Assembly: GCF_034931005.1 (NCBI RefSeq)
Contig: NZ_JAYGIN010000002.1
Span: forward strand, 124,001-188,000
DNA: 64,000 nucleotides
From: Arcicella sp034931005
Lineage (GTDB): Bacteria; Bacteroidota; Bacteroidia; Cytophagales; Spirosomataceae
Direction: 5' to 3'
Shown here: positions 40,328 to 48,919 of the stretch, one piece after another
How positions within the stretch are numbered: position 1 is the stretch's first letter
How the letters are laid out: every line of letters begins with the position of its first letter
Made by a program: the position numbers and the translations under genes
The notes under the pieces: model-generated
What the model was told of the DNA's origin: nothing
Database searches by the model: none
The model's input: only the letters and a program-made list of their open reading frames with translations

Positions 40328-42235
40328 ATGACACTTTCTATTACCACCATCATCAGTATTGCAGTTCCTATTCTATGTTTAGTTTTCTACAAATTTTTAT
40401 TCCGACTGTTTGGGATTATTATTATTCCCGAAGACCGAATTGGTTTGGTCACGAAAAAGTTTGTTCTCTTTGGAGATAAAAAATCGCTTCCCGAAGGACG
40501 AATTATTGCCACTGAAGGAGAAGCAGGTTTTCAAGCTAAACCTTTAGCCCCGGGGATTTATTTCTGGTATTGGATTTGGCAGTATGATATTACGCTACAA
40601 CCATTAACGATTATTCCAACGGGTAAAATTGGCATTGTTCTCGCCAGAGACGGAAAGGAATCCGAAACGGGTTTTATTTTAGGAAGAAAAGTTGAATGTG
40701 ATGGTTTTCAAGATACGGAGGCTTTTTTGAAAAATGGCGGACGTAAAGGACGACAATCGGCAGTAATTACGGCGGGTTCGTATCGAATCAATACTTTTCT
40801 CTTTGAAGTTGAGATTACGGATATGGTTGAAATTCACGAAAATATGGTCGGAATTATCACTACGATGGATGGTGCGTCAATTGATGCAGGTCAAATTTCG
40901 GGTAAATCGGTGGATGGACATAATAATTTTCAAGATGCAGATGCTTTTCTGAATAAAGGAGGAAATAAAGGTCTTCAACAACAAGTGATTTTGGCGGGTT
41001 CGTACAATATTAACCCTTGGTTTGTGAAAATCGAAGAAATTCACATGACAGAAATTCCGATTGGTAATGTTGGCGTGGTGATTTCGTATGTAGGCGAAGA
41101 AGGCGTGGATGTAAGCGGAACGGAATTTAAGCACGGTAATATTTTCACGAAAGGTTTTAAAGGTGTTTGGGCTGAACCACTTGGACCGGGTAAATATCCA
41201 ATTAATACCTACATTCAACGTATTGAGGTTGTTCCAACGACAAATTTGGTTTTAAACTGGGCAAGTGCAAGGTCTGAATCTCACCAATTAGATAAAAACC
41301 TTTCGACGATTACGGTGCGTTCAAAAGACGGTTTCCCTTTCAATTTAGACGTTTCTCAAATTATTCACATTCCTAATTACGAAGCTCCAAAAGTTATCGC
41401 TCGATTCGGAAATATGCACAATTTAGTAAGCCAAGTTCTTGAACCAACCATTGGTAATTATTTTAGAAATTCAGCCCAAGATTCAGATGTGATTTCGTTC
41501 TTAGGTTCTCGGAAAGAAAGACAAGAAACGGCTCGTAGATATATTTCAGAGGTACTTTCTCAATATAACGTAAATGCGGTTGATACTTTAATCGGTGATA
41601 TTGTTCCGCCAGAGTCATTAATGAAAACCTTGACCGACCGTAAACTTGCCGAAGAACAAAAAGTAACTTACGAAACACAAAAAATGGCACAAGAAACTCG
41701 TCAGGCTTTGGAGAAAGAAACGGCAATTGCAGAAATTCAGAAAGATATTGTAAAAGCCGACCAAGGTGTTGTTATTGCCGAACGTGTAGCCGATGCGTCC
41801 GTGAAAAAAGCCCAAGGTGAAGCACAAAGTTTGAAATTGCAAGCAGGAGCAGAGGCTGAAAGAGTAAAACTACAAGCCAGTGCGGAGTCAGAAAGAATTA
41901 AATTGATTGCCAATGCCGAAGCTGAAAAAATCAGTAAAACAGGTGCTGCCGAAGCCGAGAAAATTTTGGCAATTGGTAAAGCCGATGCTGAAGCGTATCA
42001 ATTAGCTGTTTCTGCGATGGGAGAGGGTAACTTTACTCAATTGAAAATTACGGAAAGTATTGGTAAAGAAAAAATCAAAATTATGCCTGACATTTTGATT
42101 ACAGGTGGCTCAAATGACCAAAATGGAGCTTTAAGTGGACTTTTAGGTATGAAATTAATGGACGAAATGGGTAGAAAATCTGAAAAGATACAAAATCCAA
42201 GTCAACCTAAAATTCAGAAGAAAGAAGATAAGTAG
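40328..42235 (+). CDS. Flotillin/SPFH-like membrane protein with tandem vault-like repeats
   Basis: A 635-residue protein. An N-terminal membrane segment (about 5-30) is followed by two tandem repeats, about 94-165 and 168-240, sharing the pattern FQDxxAFLxxGGxKGxQxxVIxAGSYxIN and VGI(I/V). An SPFH/band 7-like core follows (LSTITVRSKDGFPFNLDVSQIIHIP), then a long Ala/Glu-rich coiled coil (about 420-575; KAQGEAQSLKLQAGAEAERV, SAESERIKLIANAEAEKI). The repeats recall those of major vault protein. A scaffold in the inner membrane is likely. It interrupts the nusG-rplK neighbourhood on the opposite strand. Confidence 0.8.
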   Translation: MTLSITTIISIAVPILCLVFYKFLFRLFGIIIIPEDRIGLVTKKFVLFGDKKSLPEGRIIATEGEAGFQAKPLAPGIYFWYWIWQYDITLQPLTIIPTGKIGIVLARDGKESETGFILGRKVECDGFQDTEAFLKNGGRKGRQSAVITAGSYRINTFLFEVEITDMVEIHENMVGIITTMDGASIDAGQISGKSVDGHNNFQDADAFLNKGGNKGLQQQVILAGSYNINPWFVKIEEIHMTEIPIGNVGVVISYVGEEGVDVSGTEFKHGNIFTKGFKGVWAEPLGPGKYPINTYIQRIEVVPTTNLVLNWASARSESHQLDKNLSTITVRSKDGFPFNLDVSQIIHIPNYEAPKVIARFGNMHNLVSQVLEPTIGNYFRNSAQDSDVISFLGSRKERQETARRYISEVLSQYNVNAVDTLIGDIVPPESLMKTLTDRKLAEEQKVTYETQKMAQETRQALEKETAIAEIQKDIVKADQGVVIAERVADASVKKAQGEAQSLKLQAGAEAERVKLQASAESERIKLIANAEAEKISKTGAAEAEKILAIGKADAEAYQLAVSAMGEGNFTQLKITESIGKEKIKIMPDILITGGSNDQNGALSGLLGMKLMDEMGRKSEKIQNPSQPKIQKKEDK

Positions 42236-42305
42236 TGATTGGTTATTGGAAATTGGTTATTGGTAGAAAAACACCAGTAACCAATTTCCAATAACCAATC
42301 ACTAC
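42231..42305. repeat. Near-perfect TGGTTATTGG palindrome spanning two stop codons
   Basis: Two 34-base arms (42231-42264 and 42272-42305) differ at one position. They include the stop codon of the flotillin-like gene on the left and of hemB on the right, so both convergent transcripts end in this hairpin. Confidence 0.92.
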
Positions 42306-43270
42306 TTTAAACCTGCATATTCCTTCGCAAAATACGTCAAAATCACTTTTGCACCTGCTCTTTTGATAGAAGTCAAACTTTCAACCATCGTTCTTGTTCC
42401 GTCTAACCAACCATTTTGTGCAGCAGCTTTTACCATTGCATATTCTCCCGAAACATTATAAGCCGCAATCGGAATGTTGAAATTATCGTTTAACAATTTT
42501 ATAATATCCAAATACGCCAAAGCAGGTTTCACCATCAAAAAATCTGCCCCTTCTGCATAATCCAATTCCGCTTCTATTAAAGCCTCTCTACTATTGGCAG
42601 GATTCATTTGATACGTTTTTTTATCGCCAAATTTCGGAGCAGAATCCAAGGCATCACGGAAAGGGCCATAAAAAGCCGACGCATATTTTGCCGAATATGC
42701 CATAATGCTCACATTGGTATATCCTTCGTCATCAAGTGTTTCACGCAAATAACCGATACGTCCGTCCATCATGTCTGACGGTCCAATAATATCTGCTCCT
42801 GCCCGTGCTTGGGCAAGTGCCATATTTCCTAAAATTTGGAGTGTCTCATCGTTCAAAATATTTCCTTTTTCATCGACATACCCATCGTGTCCGTCTGATG
42901 AATATGGGTCCATTGCCACGTCACTCATGATGGCTATTTCTGGAAATTTATTTTTAATCTGATTGATTGCTTCCAAATACAAACTGCCCTGACGGTGGCT
43001 TTCTGTGGCAAATTTATCTTTTTTATCTTCTGAAAGTTGTGGAAAAAGAGCAATTGAACGAATTCCCAAATCTTGAACAACTGAAAGTTCTTCTAATAAT
43101 TTATCTAAAGTATATCTAAAAACGTCGGGCATGGATTTTACCTCTGTGGTGAGGTTTTTCCCTTCCATGACAAACATTGGATAAATAAAATCATTAACCG
43201 AAAGGGTAGTTTCTTCTACCATCGCACGGATGGCTGTCGATTGGCGGTTTCTGCGGGGTCTTCTTAACAT
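42302..43270 (-). CDS. hemB: Delta-aminolevulinic acid dehydratase (porphobilinogen synthase)
   Basis: A 322-residue HemB that condenses two 5-aminolevulinate molecules to porphobilinogen for haem. The Schiff-base lysines are in YSAKYASAFYGPFRDA and in DFLMVKPALAYLDI. The metal loop reads DVAMDPYSSDGHDGY, with Asp where zinc enzymes have Cys, so this is the Mg2+-dependent type. The N-terminal RRPRRNRQSTAIRAMV is typical. It lies between nusG and the flotillin-like gene; haem is needed by the cytochrome cluster further right. Confidence 0.97.
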   Translation of the reverse strand: MLRRPRRNRQSTAIRAMVEETTLSVNDFIYPMFVMEGKNLTTEVKSMPDVFRYTLDKLLEELSVVQDLGIRSIALFPQLSEDKKDKFATESHRQGSLYLEAINQIKNKFPEIAIMSDVAMDPYSSDGHDGYVDEKGNILNDETLQILGNMALAQARAGADIIGPSDMMDGRIGYLRETLDDEGYTNVSIMAYSAKYASAFYGPFRDALDSAPKFGDKKTYQMNPANSREALIEAELDYAEGADFLMVKPALAYLDIIKLLNDNFNIPIAAYNVSGEYAMVKAAAQNGWLDGTRTMVESLTSIKRAGAKVILTYFAKEYAGLK

Positions 43271-43323
43271 ATTCTTGTGTTTTTATACGACTACAAAGGT
43301 ACGAAAAAATGAAGGTCAGGGAT

Positions 43324-43364
43324 AAAAAAAGGAGTACATCCTCTTGAATGTACTCCTTTTTTTT
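43324..43364 (-). terminator. nusG terminator
   Basis: AAAGGAGTACA and TGTACTCCTTT form the stem; the minus-strand 3' side runs into eight T residues. It separates nusG from hemB, so hemB is transcribed on its own (candidate -7 TACCTTTG at 43294-43301). Confidence 0.93.
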
Positions 43365-43384
43365 GTGTGTCTTTCGACAAATAT

Positions 43385-43936
43385 TTATTTCTCAACTTGA
43401 GAATAACTCAATTCCATTGGAGTATCTCTACCGAAGATTTTCACAACCACATTAAGTTTCTTTTTATCATCAAAAATTTCAGAAACCGTTGCATCAAATC
43501 CAGAGAATGCACCATCAATAACTTTAACAGTTTCTCCTTTTGAGAAAGATAAACTTGATGATTCTTCAATTACTGCAACCTCATCAATTTTACCTAAAAT
43601 ACGTTTGATTTCTCCTGCACGTAAAGGAATTGGCGTTTTAGATGTTTTACCATCATTCCAACTCAAAAAGCCGATTACACCTGGCATTGACGTAATTAAG
43701 TGGGCAACCTCACCGTACTTAATATCTGCTTCCACAAAAATATATCCTGCAAAAAGAGTTTTTTCACGAACGACTTTTTTACCGTTACGCATTTCAAAAA
43801 TCTTTTCAGTAGGAATAATGATTTGAGGAATATAATCTTCAAGACCTTGTCTGGTAATTTCGTTTTCCAGATACGTCCGTATTTTCTTTTCTTGTCCTGA
43901 AACTGCTCTCAGAACGTACCAATTAGTCTCTGCCAT
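43385..43936 (-). CDS. nusG: Transcription termination/antitermination protein NusG
   Basis: A 183-residue NusG. The NGN domain begins NWYVLRAVSGQEKKIRTYLE and contains LFAGYIFVEADI; the C-terminal KOW motif is FSKGETVKVIDGAFSGFDATV (about 128-148). It binds RNA polymerase and couples it to Rho or ribosomes. It lies 65 bases downstream of secE, with an inverted repeat in the gap, and a terminator follows, so it is not co-transcribed with rplK as in many bacteria. Confidence 0.97.
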   Translation of the reverse strand: MAETNWYVLRAVSGQEKKIRTYLENEITRQGLEDYIPQIIIPTEKIFEMRNGKKVVREKTLFAGYIFVEADIKYGEVAHLITSMPGVIGFLSWNDGKTSKTPIPLRAGEIKRILGKIDEVAVIEESSSLSFSKGETVKVIDGAFSGFDATVSEIFDDKKKLNVVVKIFGRDTPMELSYSQVEK

Positions 43937-43946
43937 AATACTCTTA

Positions 43947-44006
43947 TAATTTCGGATTATTAATTTCAGATTGTAGATATTTTAAATCCTAAATTCCGAA
44001 ATTAAA
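43947..44006. repeat. TAATTTCGGA inverted repeat between secE and nusG
   Basis: TAATTTCGGA and TCCGAAATTA flank the gap and inner words ATTTCAGATTG and CCTAAATT also pair loosely. The right arm reaches the secE stop region. Confidence 0.65.
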
Positions 44007-44193
44007 ATGATTGATAGAACAATTCTAAGCCTGATTTGAATAAAAAGTCAATCAAACCAACCACCATAGCAAATATCAATGATGCTACCAACACAAGTGT
44101 TGACGAAGCCTGTAATTCTGAAAATTTAGGCCATGTTACGTTTTCTGTAACTTCAGTCCAAGAATCACCGAAAAGGTTTTTAATTTTGTTCAT
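44002..44193 (-). CDS. secE: Preprotein translocase subunit SecE
   Basis: A 63-residue single-span protein. The amphipathic segment WTEVTENVTWPKFSELQAS precedes the membrane helix TLVLVASLIFAMVVGLIDFLFKSGLELFY, as in other bacterial SecE proteins. It stabilises SecY in the translocon. It sits between tRNA-Trp and nusG, the usual tuf-trpT-secE-nusG order. Confidence 0.94.
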   Translation of the reverse strand: MNKIKNLFGDSWTEVTENVTWPKFSELQASSTLVLVASLIFAMVVGLIDFLFKSGLELFYQSF

Positions 44194-44270
44194 GGTTATT
44201 TTTTTGTAAGTATTTTTATTTGTTTAGATTACAAGAATTACTTTTATTGATAATCACTCTTGCTATAAAC

Positions 44271-44363
44271 TTTTAAGTTCCAGAATTTTAGAGTTCAAAT
44301 TTCAAGCCAATTTGCAATTTCTTACAAAATCTTAAAATCTAAAATCCAAAATTTGGAACTTAA
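44271..44363. repeat. Inverted word repeat between tRNA-Trp and secE
   Basis: TTAAGTTCCAGAATTTTAGAG and CTAAAATCCAAAATTTGGAACTTAA form an imperfect inverted repeat that fills the gap between the tRNA and secE. Confidence 0.7.
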
Positions 44364-44366
44364 TAA

Positions 44367-44440
44367 TGGCACGGGAACAAGGATTCGAACCCTGATCAAG
44401 GGTGTTGGAGACCCGCATTCTACCGTTGAACTATTCCCGT
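44367..44440 (-). tRNA. tRNA-Trp (anticodon CCA)
   Basis: The minus strand begins ACGGGAATAGTTCAACGGTA. The acceptor arms ACGGGAA and TTCCCGT pair fully, the anticodon loop reads TCTCCAACA (CCA), the T-arm has GGTTCGAATCC, and CCA is encoded at the 3' end. It sits in the conserved position before secE. Confidence 0.97.
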
Positions 44441-44732
44441 ATTCAATGGACTGCAAAGATAGAGGTTTATCTTTATATTTTCAAAATACTTTTTGAAAAA
44501 TTTGCTTGAATGATTCTTTTTAAGAAAGTTTTAACATTCATCTTGCCAAAAAAATGAAACACAATCCGTCTCATACCACCTTTAGATACGAGTGATTTAT
44601 TAGACTTAGCGTTATGGAAGGGATACTTCCTCAGCTAAAGAAAAGACTTTTAAAATTAGTAAAGGGTTTTATGATTTTTATTATCTTTAGCTTGAAGTTA
44701 TTAATCCATATACGAGGTGTAATCAAAGAGTT

Positions 44733-45535
44733 ATGATTAAGAAAGAACTGTTGAATGTTTTAGGATTCTTTATGGCAATATATGCAATTATTTGCTGGCA
44801 TCTCTACATGAGTCAGGTAGGAATGATTTTCTTCCCTCAAAAGTTAAACAAGTTGTATGAGTTTCATTTTGGCCAAAATTTGATGAAATTAAAATCAAAA
44901 TGAAAGATGAAGTTATGCTTGATGGAGTTCTATTTAAGGCTAACAACTCAAGAGGGCTTGTTTTTTACCTACATGGGAATGCTGGTTCAATAAATGTTTG
45001 GGGAAAGGTAGCAAAAACATATAATGATTTAAACTATGATGTTTTTCTTTTAGATTATAGAGGTTATGGGAAAAGTGAGGGGAAAATTAATGGAGAACAA
45101 GGGCTTTTTGATGATATTCAAACTGTTTATGATGAAATGAAGAAAAGATATTCAGAAGATAAAATAGTTGTTTTAGGCTATTCTATTGGAACTGGATTAG
45201 CAGCAAAACTTGCTTCTACTAACAAGCCACACTTATTAATACTTCAAGCACCTTATTATAGTTTGATTGATTTAATGGCAAACTCTTATCCTATCATTCC
45301 TACCTATATTTTAAAATATAAATTTGAAACAAACATTTATGTTAAAAAATGTAAAATGCCTGTTGTAATATTTCACGGGGATAAAGATGAAGTTATTTAT
45401 TATGAATCGTCTTTGAGGTTAAAGGAATCTTTTAAGAGATATGATAGATTAATCATCTTAAACGGTCAAAAGCATAATGATATGACTGATAATAAAGACT
45501 ACAAAAAAGAAATACAAAAAATATTAAACCCCTAA
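44733..45535 (+). pseudogene. Alpha/beta hydrolase with an apparent frameshift
   Basis: The first frame from ATG 44733 encodes a 56-residue N-terminus with a membrane helix (GFFMAIYAIICWHLYM) and the IFFPQKLNKLYEFHFGQN segment, and ends at TGA 44901-44903. The hydrolase continues in another frame from about 44880 (DEIKIKMKDEVMLDGVLF...), with ATG 44900 overlapping that TGA as ATGA. The second part has the oxyanion FYLHGNAGS, the nucleophile elbow LGYSIGTG, Asp in HGDKDEV and a late His. Adding one T in the AATTTG run near 44880 would restore a single protein, so this looks like a one-base deletion; coupled translation cannot be excluded. The gene is antisense between tuf and tRNA-Trp. Confidence 0.75.
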
Positions 45536-45541
45536 AACAAC

Positions 45542-45573
45542 AAAAAAGCGTCTCCTTTTGAGAGACGCTTTTT
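45542..45573. terminator. Bidirectional terminator of the hydrolase and tuf
   Basis: AAAAAAGCGTCTC and GAGACGCTTTTTTT give a perfect stem with A and T tracts on both sides, between convergent gene ends. Confidence 0.93.
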
Positions 45574-45591
45574 TTATATACTTCTTAAATC

Positions 45592-46779
45592 TTAGTCTAA
45601 GATTTCAGTTACTTGACCAGCACCTACTGTACGACCACCCTCACGGATAGCGAAACGAAGTCCTTTGTCCATTGCAACTTTATTTAATAAAGTTACATCG
45701 ATTGTCAAGTTATCACCAGGCATACACATTTCAACACCAGCTGGCAACATGATTTCTCCTGTTACGTCAGTAGTACGGAAATAGAATTGTGGACGATATT
45801 TGTTAAAGAATGGAGTGTGACGTCCACCTTCTTCTTTTGACAAGATATAAACCTCTGCTTTGAATTTTGTGTGAGGCTTAACAGAACCTGGCTTACAAAT
45901 AACCATACCACGACGGATAGATTCTTTGTCAATACCACGTAATAATAAACCTACGTTATCTCCAGCTTCACCACGGTCAAGGATTTTACGGAACATCTCA
46001 ACACCAGTTACTACTGATTTCAAGCCTTCAGCACCCATACCTAAGATATCTACTGCTTCACCAGAGTTGATGATACCAGTTTCGATACGACCTGTTGCTA
46101 CTGTACCACGACCTGTAATCGAGAATACGTCTTCAACTGGCATCAAGAAAGGCTTATCAACATCTCTTTTTGGAAGTGGAATCCAGCTATCAACTGCATC
46201 CATTAATGCTTCGATAGTTTCAACCCATTTCGGCTCTCCGTTTAATCCACCAAGAGCAGAACCTTGGATTACTGGAATGTTATCTCCGTCGAATTCGTAG
46301 AATGATAATAATTCACGAATTTCCATTTCAACTAATTCTAATAATTCAGGGTCATCAACCATATCCACTTTATTCATGAATACTACTAATTGAGGTACAC
46401 CTACTTGACGTGACAACAAGATGTGTTCACGAGTTTGTGGCATTGGACCGTCAGTTGCAGCAACCACGATGATAGCACCGTCCATTTGAGCAGCACCAGT
46501 TACCATGTTTTTAACGTAATCGGCGTGACCAGGACAGTCAACGTGTGCATAGTGACGGTTTGCTGTTGAATATTCTACGTGAGCAGTATTGATAGTGATA
46601 CCACGTTCTTTTTCCTCTGGAGCTGAGTCAATTGAAGAGAAGTCTTTTTTCTCTGCAAGACCTTTTTCTGACAATACTTTCGTAATTGCAGCAGTCAATG
46701 TAGTTTTACCGTGGTCAACGTGACCGATTGTACCAATGTTTACGTGGGGTTTACTACGGTCAAAATTTTCCTTTGCCAT
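45592..46779 (-). CDS. tuf: Elongation factor Tu
   Basis: A 395-residue EF-Tu. G1 is GHVDHGKTT (19-27), the effector region contains RGITINTAHVEY, G3 is DCPGHADY (near 81) and G4 is NKVD (near 136). Domains 2 and 3 are complete, ending in GRTVGAGQVTEILD. It delivers aminoacyl-tRNA to the ribosome. The gene follows tRNA-Tyr, tRNA-Gly and tRNA-Thr and is probably part of the same transcript from the promoter at 47436-47466. Confidence 0.99.
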   Translation of the reverse strand: MAKENFDRSKPHVNIGTIGHVDHGKTTLTAAITKVLSEKGLAEKKDFSSIDSAPEEKERGITINTAHVEYSTANRHYAHVDCPGHADYVKNMVTGAAQMDGAIIVVAATDGPMPQTREHILLSRQVGVPQLVVFMNKVDMVDDPELLELVEMEIRELLSFYEFDGDNIPVIQGSALGGLNGEPKWVETIEALMDAVDSWIPLPKRDVDKPFLMPVEDVFSITGRGTVATGRIETGIINSGEAVDILGMGAEGLKSVVTGVEMFRKILDRGEAGDNVGLLLRGIDKESIRRGMVICKPGSVKPHTKFKAEVYILSKEEGGRHTPFFNKYRPQFYFRTTDVTGEIMLPAGVEMCMPGDNLTIDVTLLNKVAMDKGLRFAIREGGRTVGAGQVTEILD

Positions 46780-46837
46780 GATATTTAGTTCTTAATTTGA
46801 TTTTATAAAAAGAATGAAAAAACTTAATTAATCTGAA

Positions 46838-46935
46838 AATTTGAAAATGAAGAAATCTGAAAATGATTTAGATTTTATCTGATTAAAACAATAAGTCTAA
46901 TCATAAAATCATTTTCAAATTTTCAAATTATAACA
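46838..46935. repeat. TGAAAATTTGAAAATGA inverted word repeat upstream of tuf
   Basis: TGAAAATTTGAAAATGA...GAAAATGATTT and AAAATCATTTTCAAATTTTCA are inverted arms between tRNA-Thr and tuf. It may form a processing or regulatory hairpin in the tRNA-tuf transcript. Confidence 0.75.
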
Positions 46936-46951
46936 TTAACAAATTGATTCG

Positions 46952-47023
<72 letters not shown>

Positions 47024-47131
47024 AGATAGATTCCCTCTGAAACTACAAATGGTCAATTGTTAATTGTTTTTAGCTAAACTAATAACTATTAACTAATTAA
47101 CAACCAACCACCTATCATAGTTCCTGATTGG

Positions 47132-47204
47132 AGCGGGAGACGGGGCTCGAACCCGCCACCTATAGCTTGGAAGGCTATCGCTCTACCAAATGAGCTACTC
47201 CCGC
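47132..47204 (-). tRNA. tRNA-Gly (anticodon TCC)
   Basis: Minus strand GCGGGAGTAGCTCATTTGGT..., acceptor GCGGGAG/CTCCCGC, anticodon stem ATAGC/GCTAT with loop CTTCCAA (TCC), and T-arm GCGGGTTCGAGCCCCGT. CCA is not encoded. Confidence 0.96.
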
Positions 47205-47226
47205 TTTTGAATCATTAGTTATCAGT

Positions 47227-47300
47227 TTCAATTAACAGTCTTATGAATTACAAAGTGTAAACAAATTATAATTTATTTACTGTTAATTGTTACTGAAACA
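47227..47300. repeat. Inverted word repeat between tRNA-Gly and tRNA-Tyr
   Basis: CAGTTTCAATTAACAG and CTGTTAATTGTTACTG pair imperfectly across the gap between the tRNAs. A further word repeat (TCAATTGTTAATTG) lies between tRNA-Thr and tRNA-Gly near 47050. Confidence 0.65.
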
Positions 47301-47301
47301 G

Positions 47302-47384
47302 TGGGGGCGGATGGATTCGAACCACCGAAGGAATACTCCAGCAGAGTTACAGTCTGCCCCATTTGGCCACTCTGGTACACCCCC
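47302..47384 (-). tRNA. tRNA-Tyr (anticodon GTA)
   Basis: A class II tRNA with a long variable arm. The minus strand begins GGGGGTGTACCAGAGTGGCC; the acceptor pairs with CGCCCCC, the anticodon loop reads CTGTAAC (GTA), the variable arm is about GGAGTATTCC, and the T-arm has GGTTCGAATCC. CCA is not encoded. Confidence 0.96.
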
Positions 47385-47435
47385 ATTTTCTTTTACCTAA
47401 ATAACTTTCGTTTAGTGTTTTGGTGAAAGAGTGTG

Positions 47436-47466
47436 CAAAAGTAGCTCTATATTTTGTTATCTCAAA
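47436..47466 (-). promoter_or_regulatory. Predicted promoter of the tRNA-Tyr/Gly/Thr-tuf unit
   Basis: Minus strand TTTG (47463-47466), 19 bases, TACTTTTG (47436-47443): a full consensus, 52 bases before the 5' end of tRNA-Tyr. Confidence 0.8.
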
Positions 47467-47612
47467 GAGTATAGCAAAAAAAAATTTTCAAAAAATATCT
47501 TTTAATACTGTGTTTGGAGCAAAATAAAGAGGAAATATTCACGTAAATGTCTAAAAATAAACACGTTGTTGGAATATTACCTCTCTGTATTTTTTTTCAT
47601 TTTTTTTTAATA

Positions 47613-48797
47613 TTAAAGTCTAATTCCGAAGCTGATTCCTCCAATTTTAGGTCCTCTGTTGTCTTGGAAAAGATTATTCATGTCATAATTGACAAATAAA
47701 TCTGGAAAATCTTTTAATCCTAATTCAAATGCTAAACCATATCGAACGTTGTTGAGGAAGAAACTACTGTGGTTCCAATCTTTTCGTCCGCTATCCTCTT
47801 CTTTTGTTTTTGTATAGCTGTCTAAACGATAGCCGATGTATCCACCTGCGGCAACATAGGTAATGGTACTTCCTTTTTTGAAGGCTACATAAGGCATTAC
47901 TGGAATGTTGATATTGGCGACAGTTAATTTATTGCGAGATAAAGGAATTTGATTACGGTAATCTGCGAACCCAATGTTGTCAGTATTTTTGACGATATAG
48001 GCATTGTTTTCTAACATAAAGTTGTACCAAGAGAACTCTAAACCGTAGCTTATTTTCAAGGCAGCTTTTGTGCCTTTACTAATCATTCCGCTACGTGTCC
48101 AGCCAAAGCCAAAATATCTTGAGCCAAATGGACTTAATTCAAAATCTTTTGTATTGTAAATTCCACCAATGTTACCTGTATTTGTGAATGAATTTAAACC
48201 TAAATATATGTTGAACCCAGAACGGCTATTGAACCCACTATTTTTGCGATTAATTCGTGTTGAGTCTCTTAGTGTTATATTGGTTTCACGTCCTCCGTCG
48301 TTTACATAAACACCATTCCAACCAACTCTAACTTCGTCGTTTCCGTCTTTTACAACTACACCGCCTAATCCAACTTTTACTTGTTTTTCGTTGCTTGATG
48401 TTCCTCCGCTATTGGTATTAACATTGACGTTGGTATTTACATTACTATTTTTTGTATTGGTATTGATAACAACTTTGATACTTTTATCACTTTGAGTAAT
48501 TACTAAAAGTGTATCTTTATTGAGGTCGCTATTGACAATTCTTCTGATGCCTCTCCAAGTATCATCATCCAGAGACATTCCGCTTTTTTGAAATAATTCT
48601 TGTAAGTTTTCTCTCAACGTTTTTGTGTTATTGCCTTGATTTAGAAGCGTTTGGTTTCTTTTGTCGATACTGATAACTGTTGAGTCTTTGTCGCCTCCGT
48701 TTGCCATTGCTTGATTGGTGGAGATGATAAAGGCAATGGTTGCGATAATTGAATAACTAATTTTTTTTAGTGTTTTCAAATTGATTATTGTTTTCAT
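47613..48797 (-). CDS. Predicted outer-membrane beta-barrel protein downstream of sigma/anti-sigma pair
   Basis: A 394-residue exported protein with a signal peptide (ISYSIIATIAFIISTNQAMA). Residues about 95-140 include an Asn/Val/Thr spacer (NTKNSNVNTNVNVNTNSGG), then VKVGLGGVVVKDGNDEVRVGWNGVYV. From about residue 190 to the end, alternating strands and the final aromatic GISFGIRL suggest an outer-membrane barrel. I do not recognise a named family. It follows the anti-sigma gene by 122 bases on the same strand, like the DUF4097-type gene at 7025, so it may be a target or part of that sigma circuit. Confidence 0.65.
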   Translation of the reverse strand: MKTIINLKTLKKISYSIIATIAFIISTNQAMANGGDKDSTVISIDKRNQTLLNQGNNTKTLRENLQELFQKSGMSLDDDTWRGIRRIVNSDLNKDTLLVITQSDKSIKVVINTNTKNSNVNTNVNVNTNSGGTSSNEKQVKVGLGGVVVKDGNDEVRVGWNGVYVNDGGRETNITLRDSTRINRKNSGFNSRSGFNIYLGLNSFTNTGNIGGIYNTKDFELSPFGSRYFGFGWTRSGMISKGTKAALKISYGLEFSWYNFMLENNAYIVKNTDNIGFADYRNQIPLSRNKLTVANINIPVMPYVAFKKGSTITYVAAGGYIGYRLDSYTKTKEEDSGRKDWNHSSFFLNNVRYGLAFELGLKDFPDLFVNYDMNNLFQDNRGPKIGGISFGIRL

Positions 48798-48919
48798 GAT
48801 TGTACGTTTTAAATGTTTAGAGTTTCTTTTGTAATGTTTATATCAACACTTATTTTGGAAACTTAGTGATTGTTATTCTTTATACTTTGAAGATGCAAGC
48901 GAAGGATGGAAGGTTGCAT

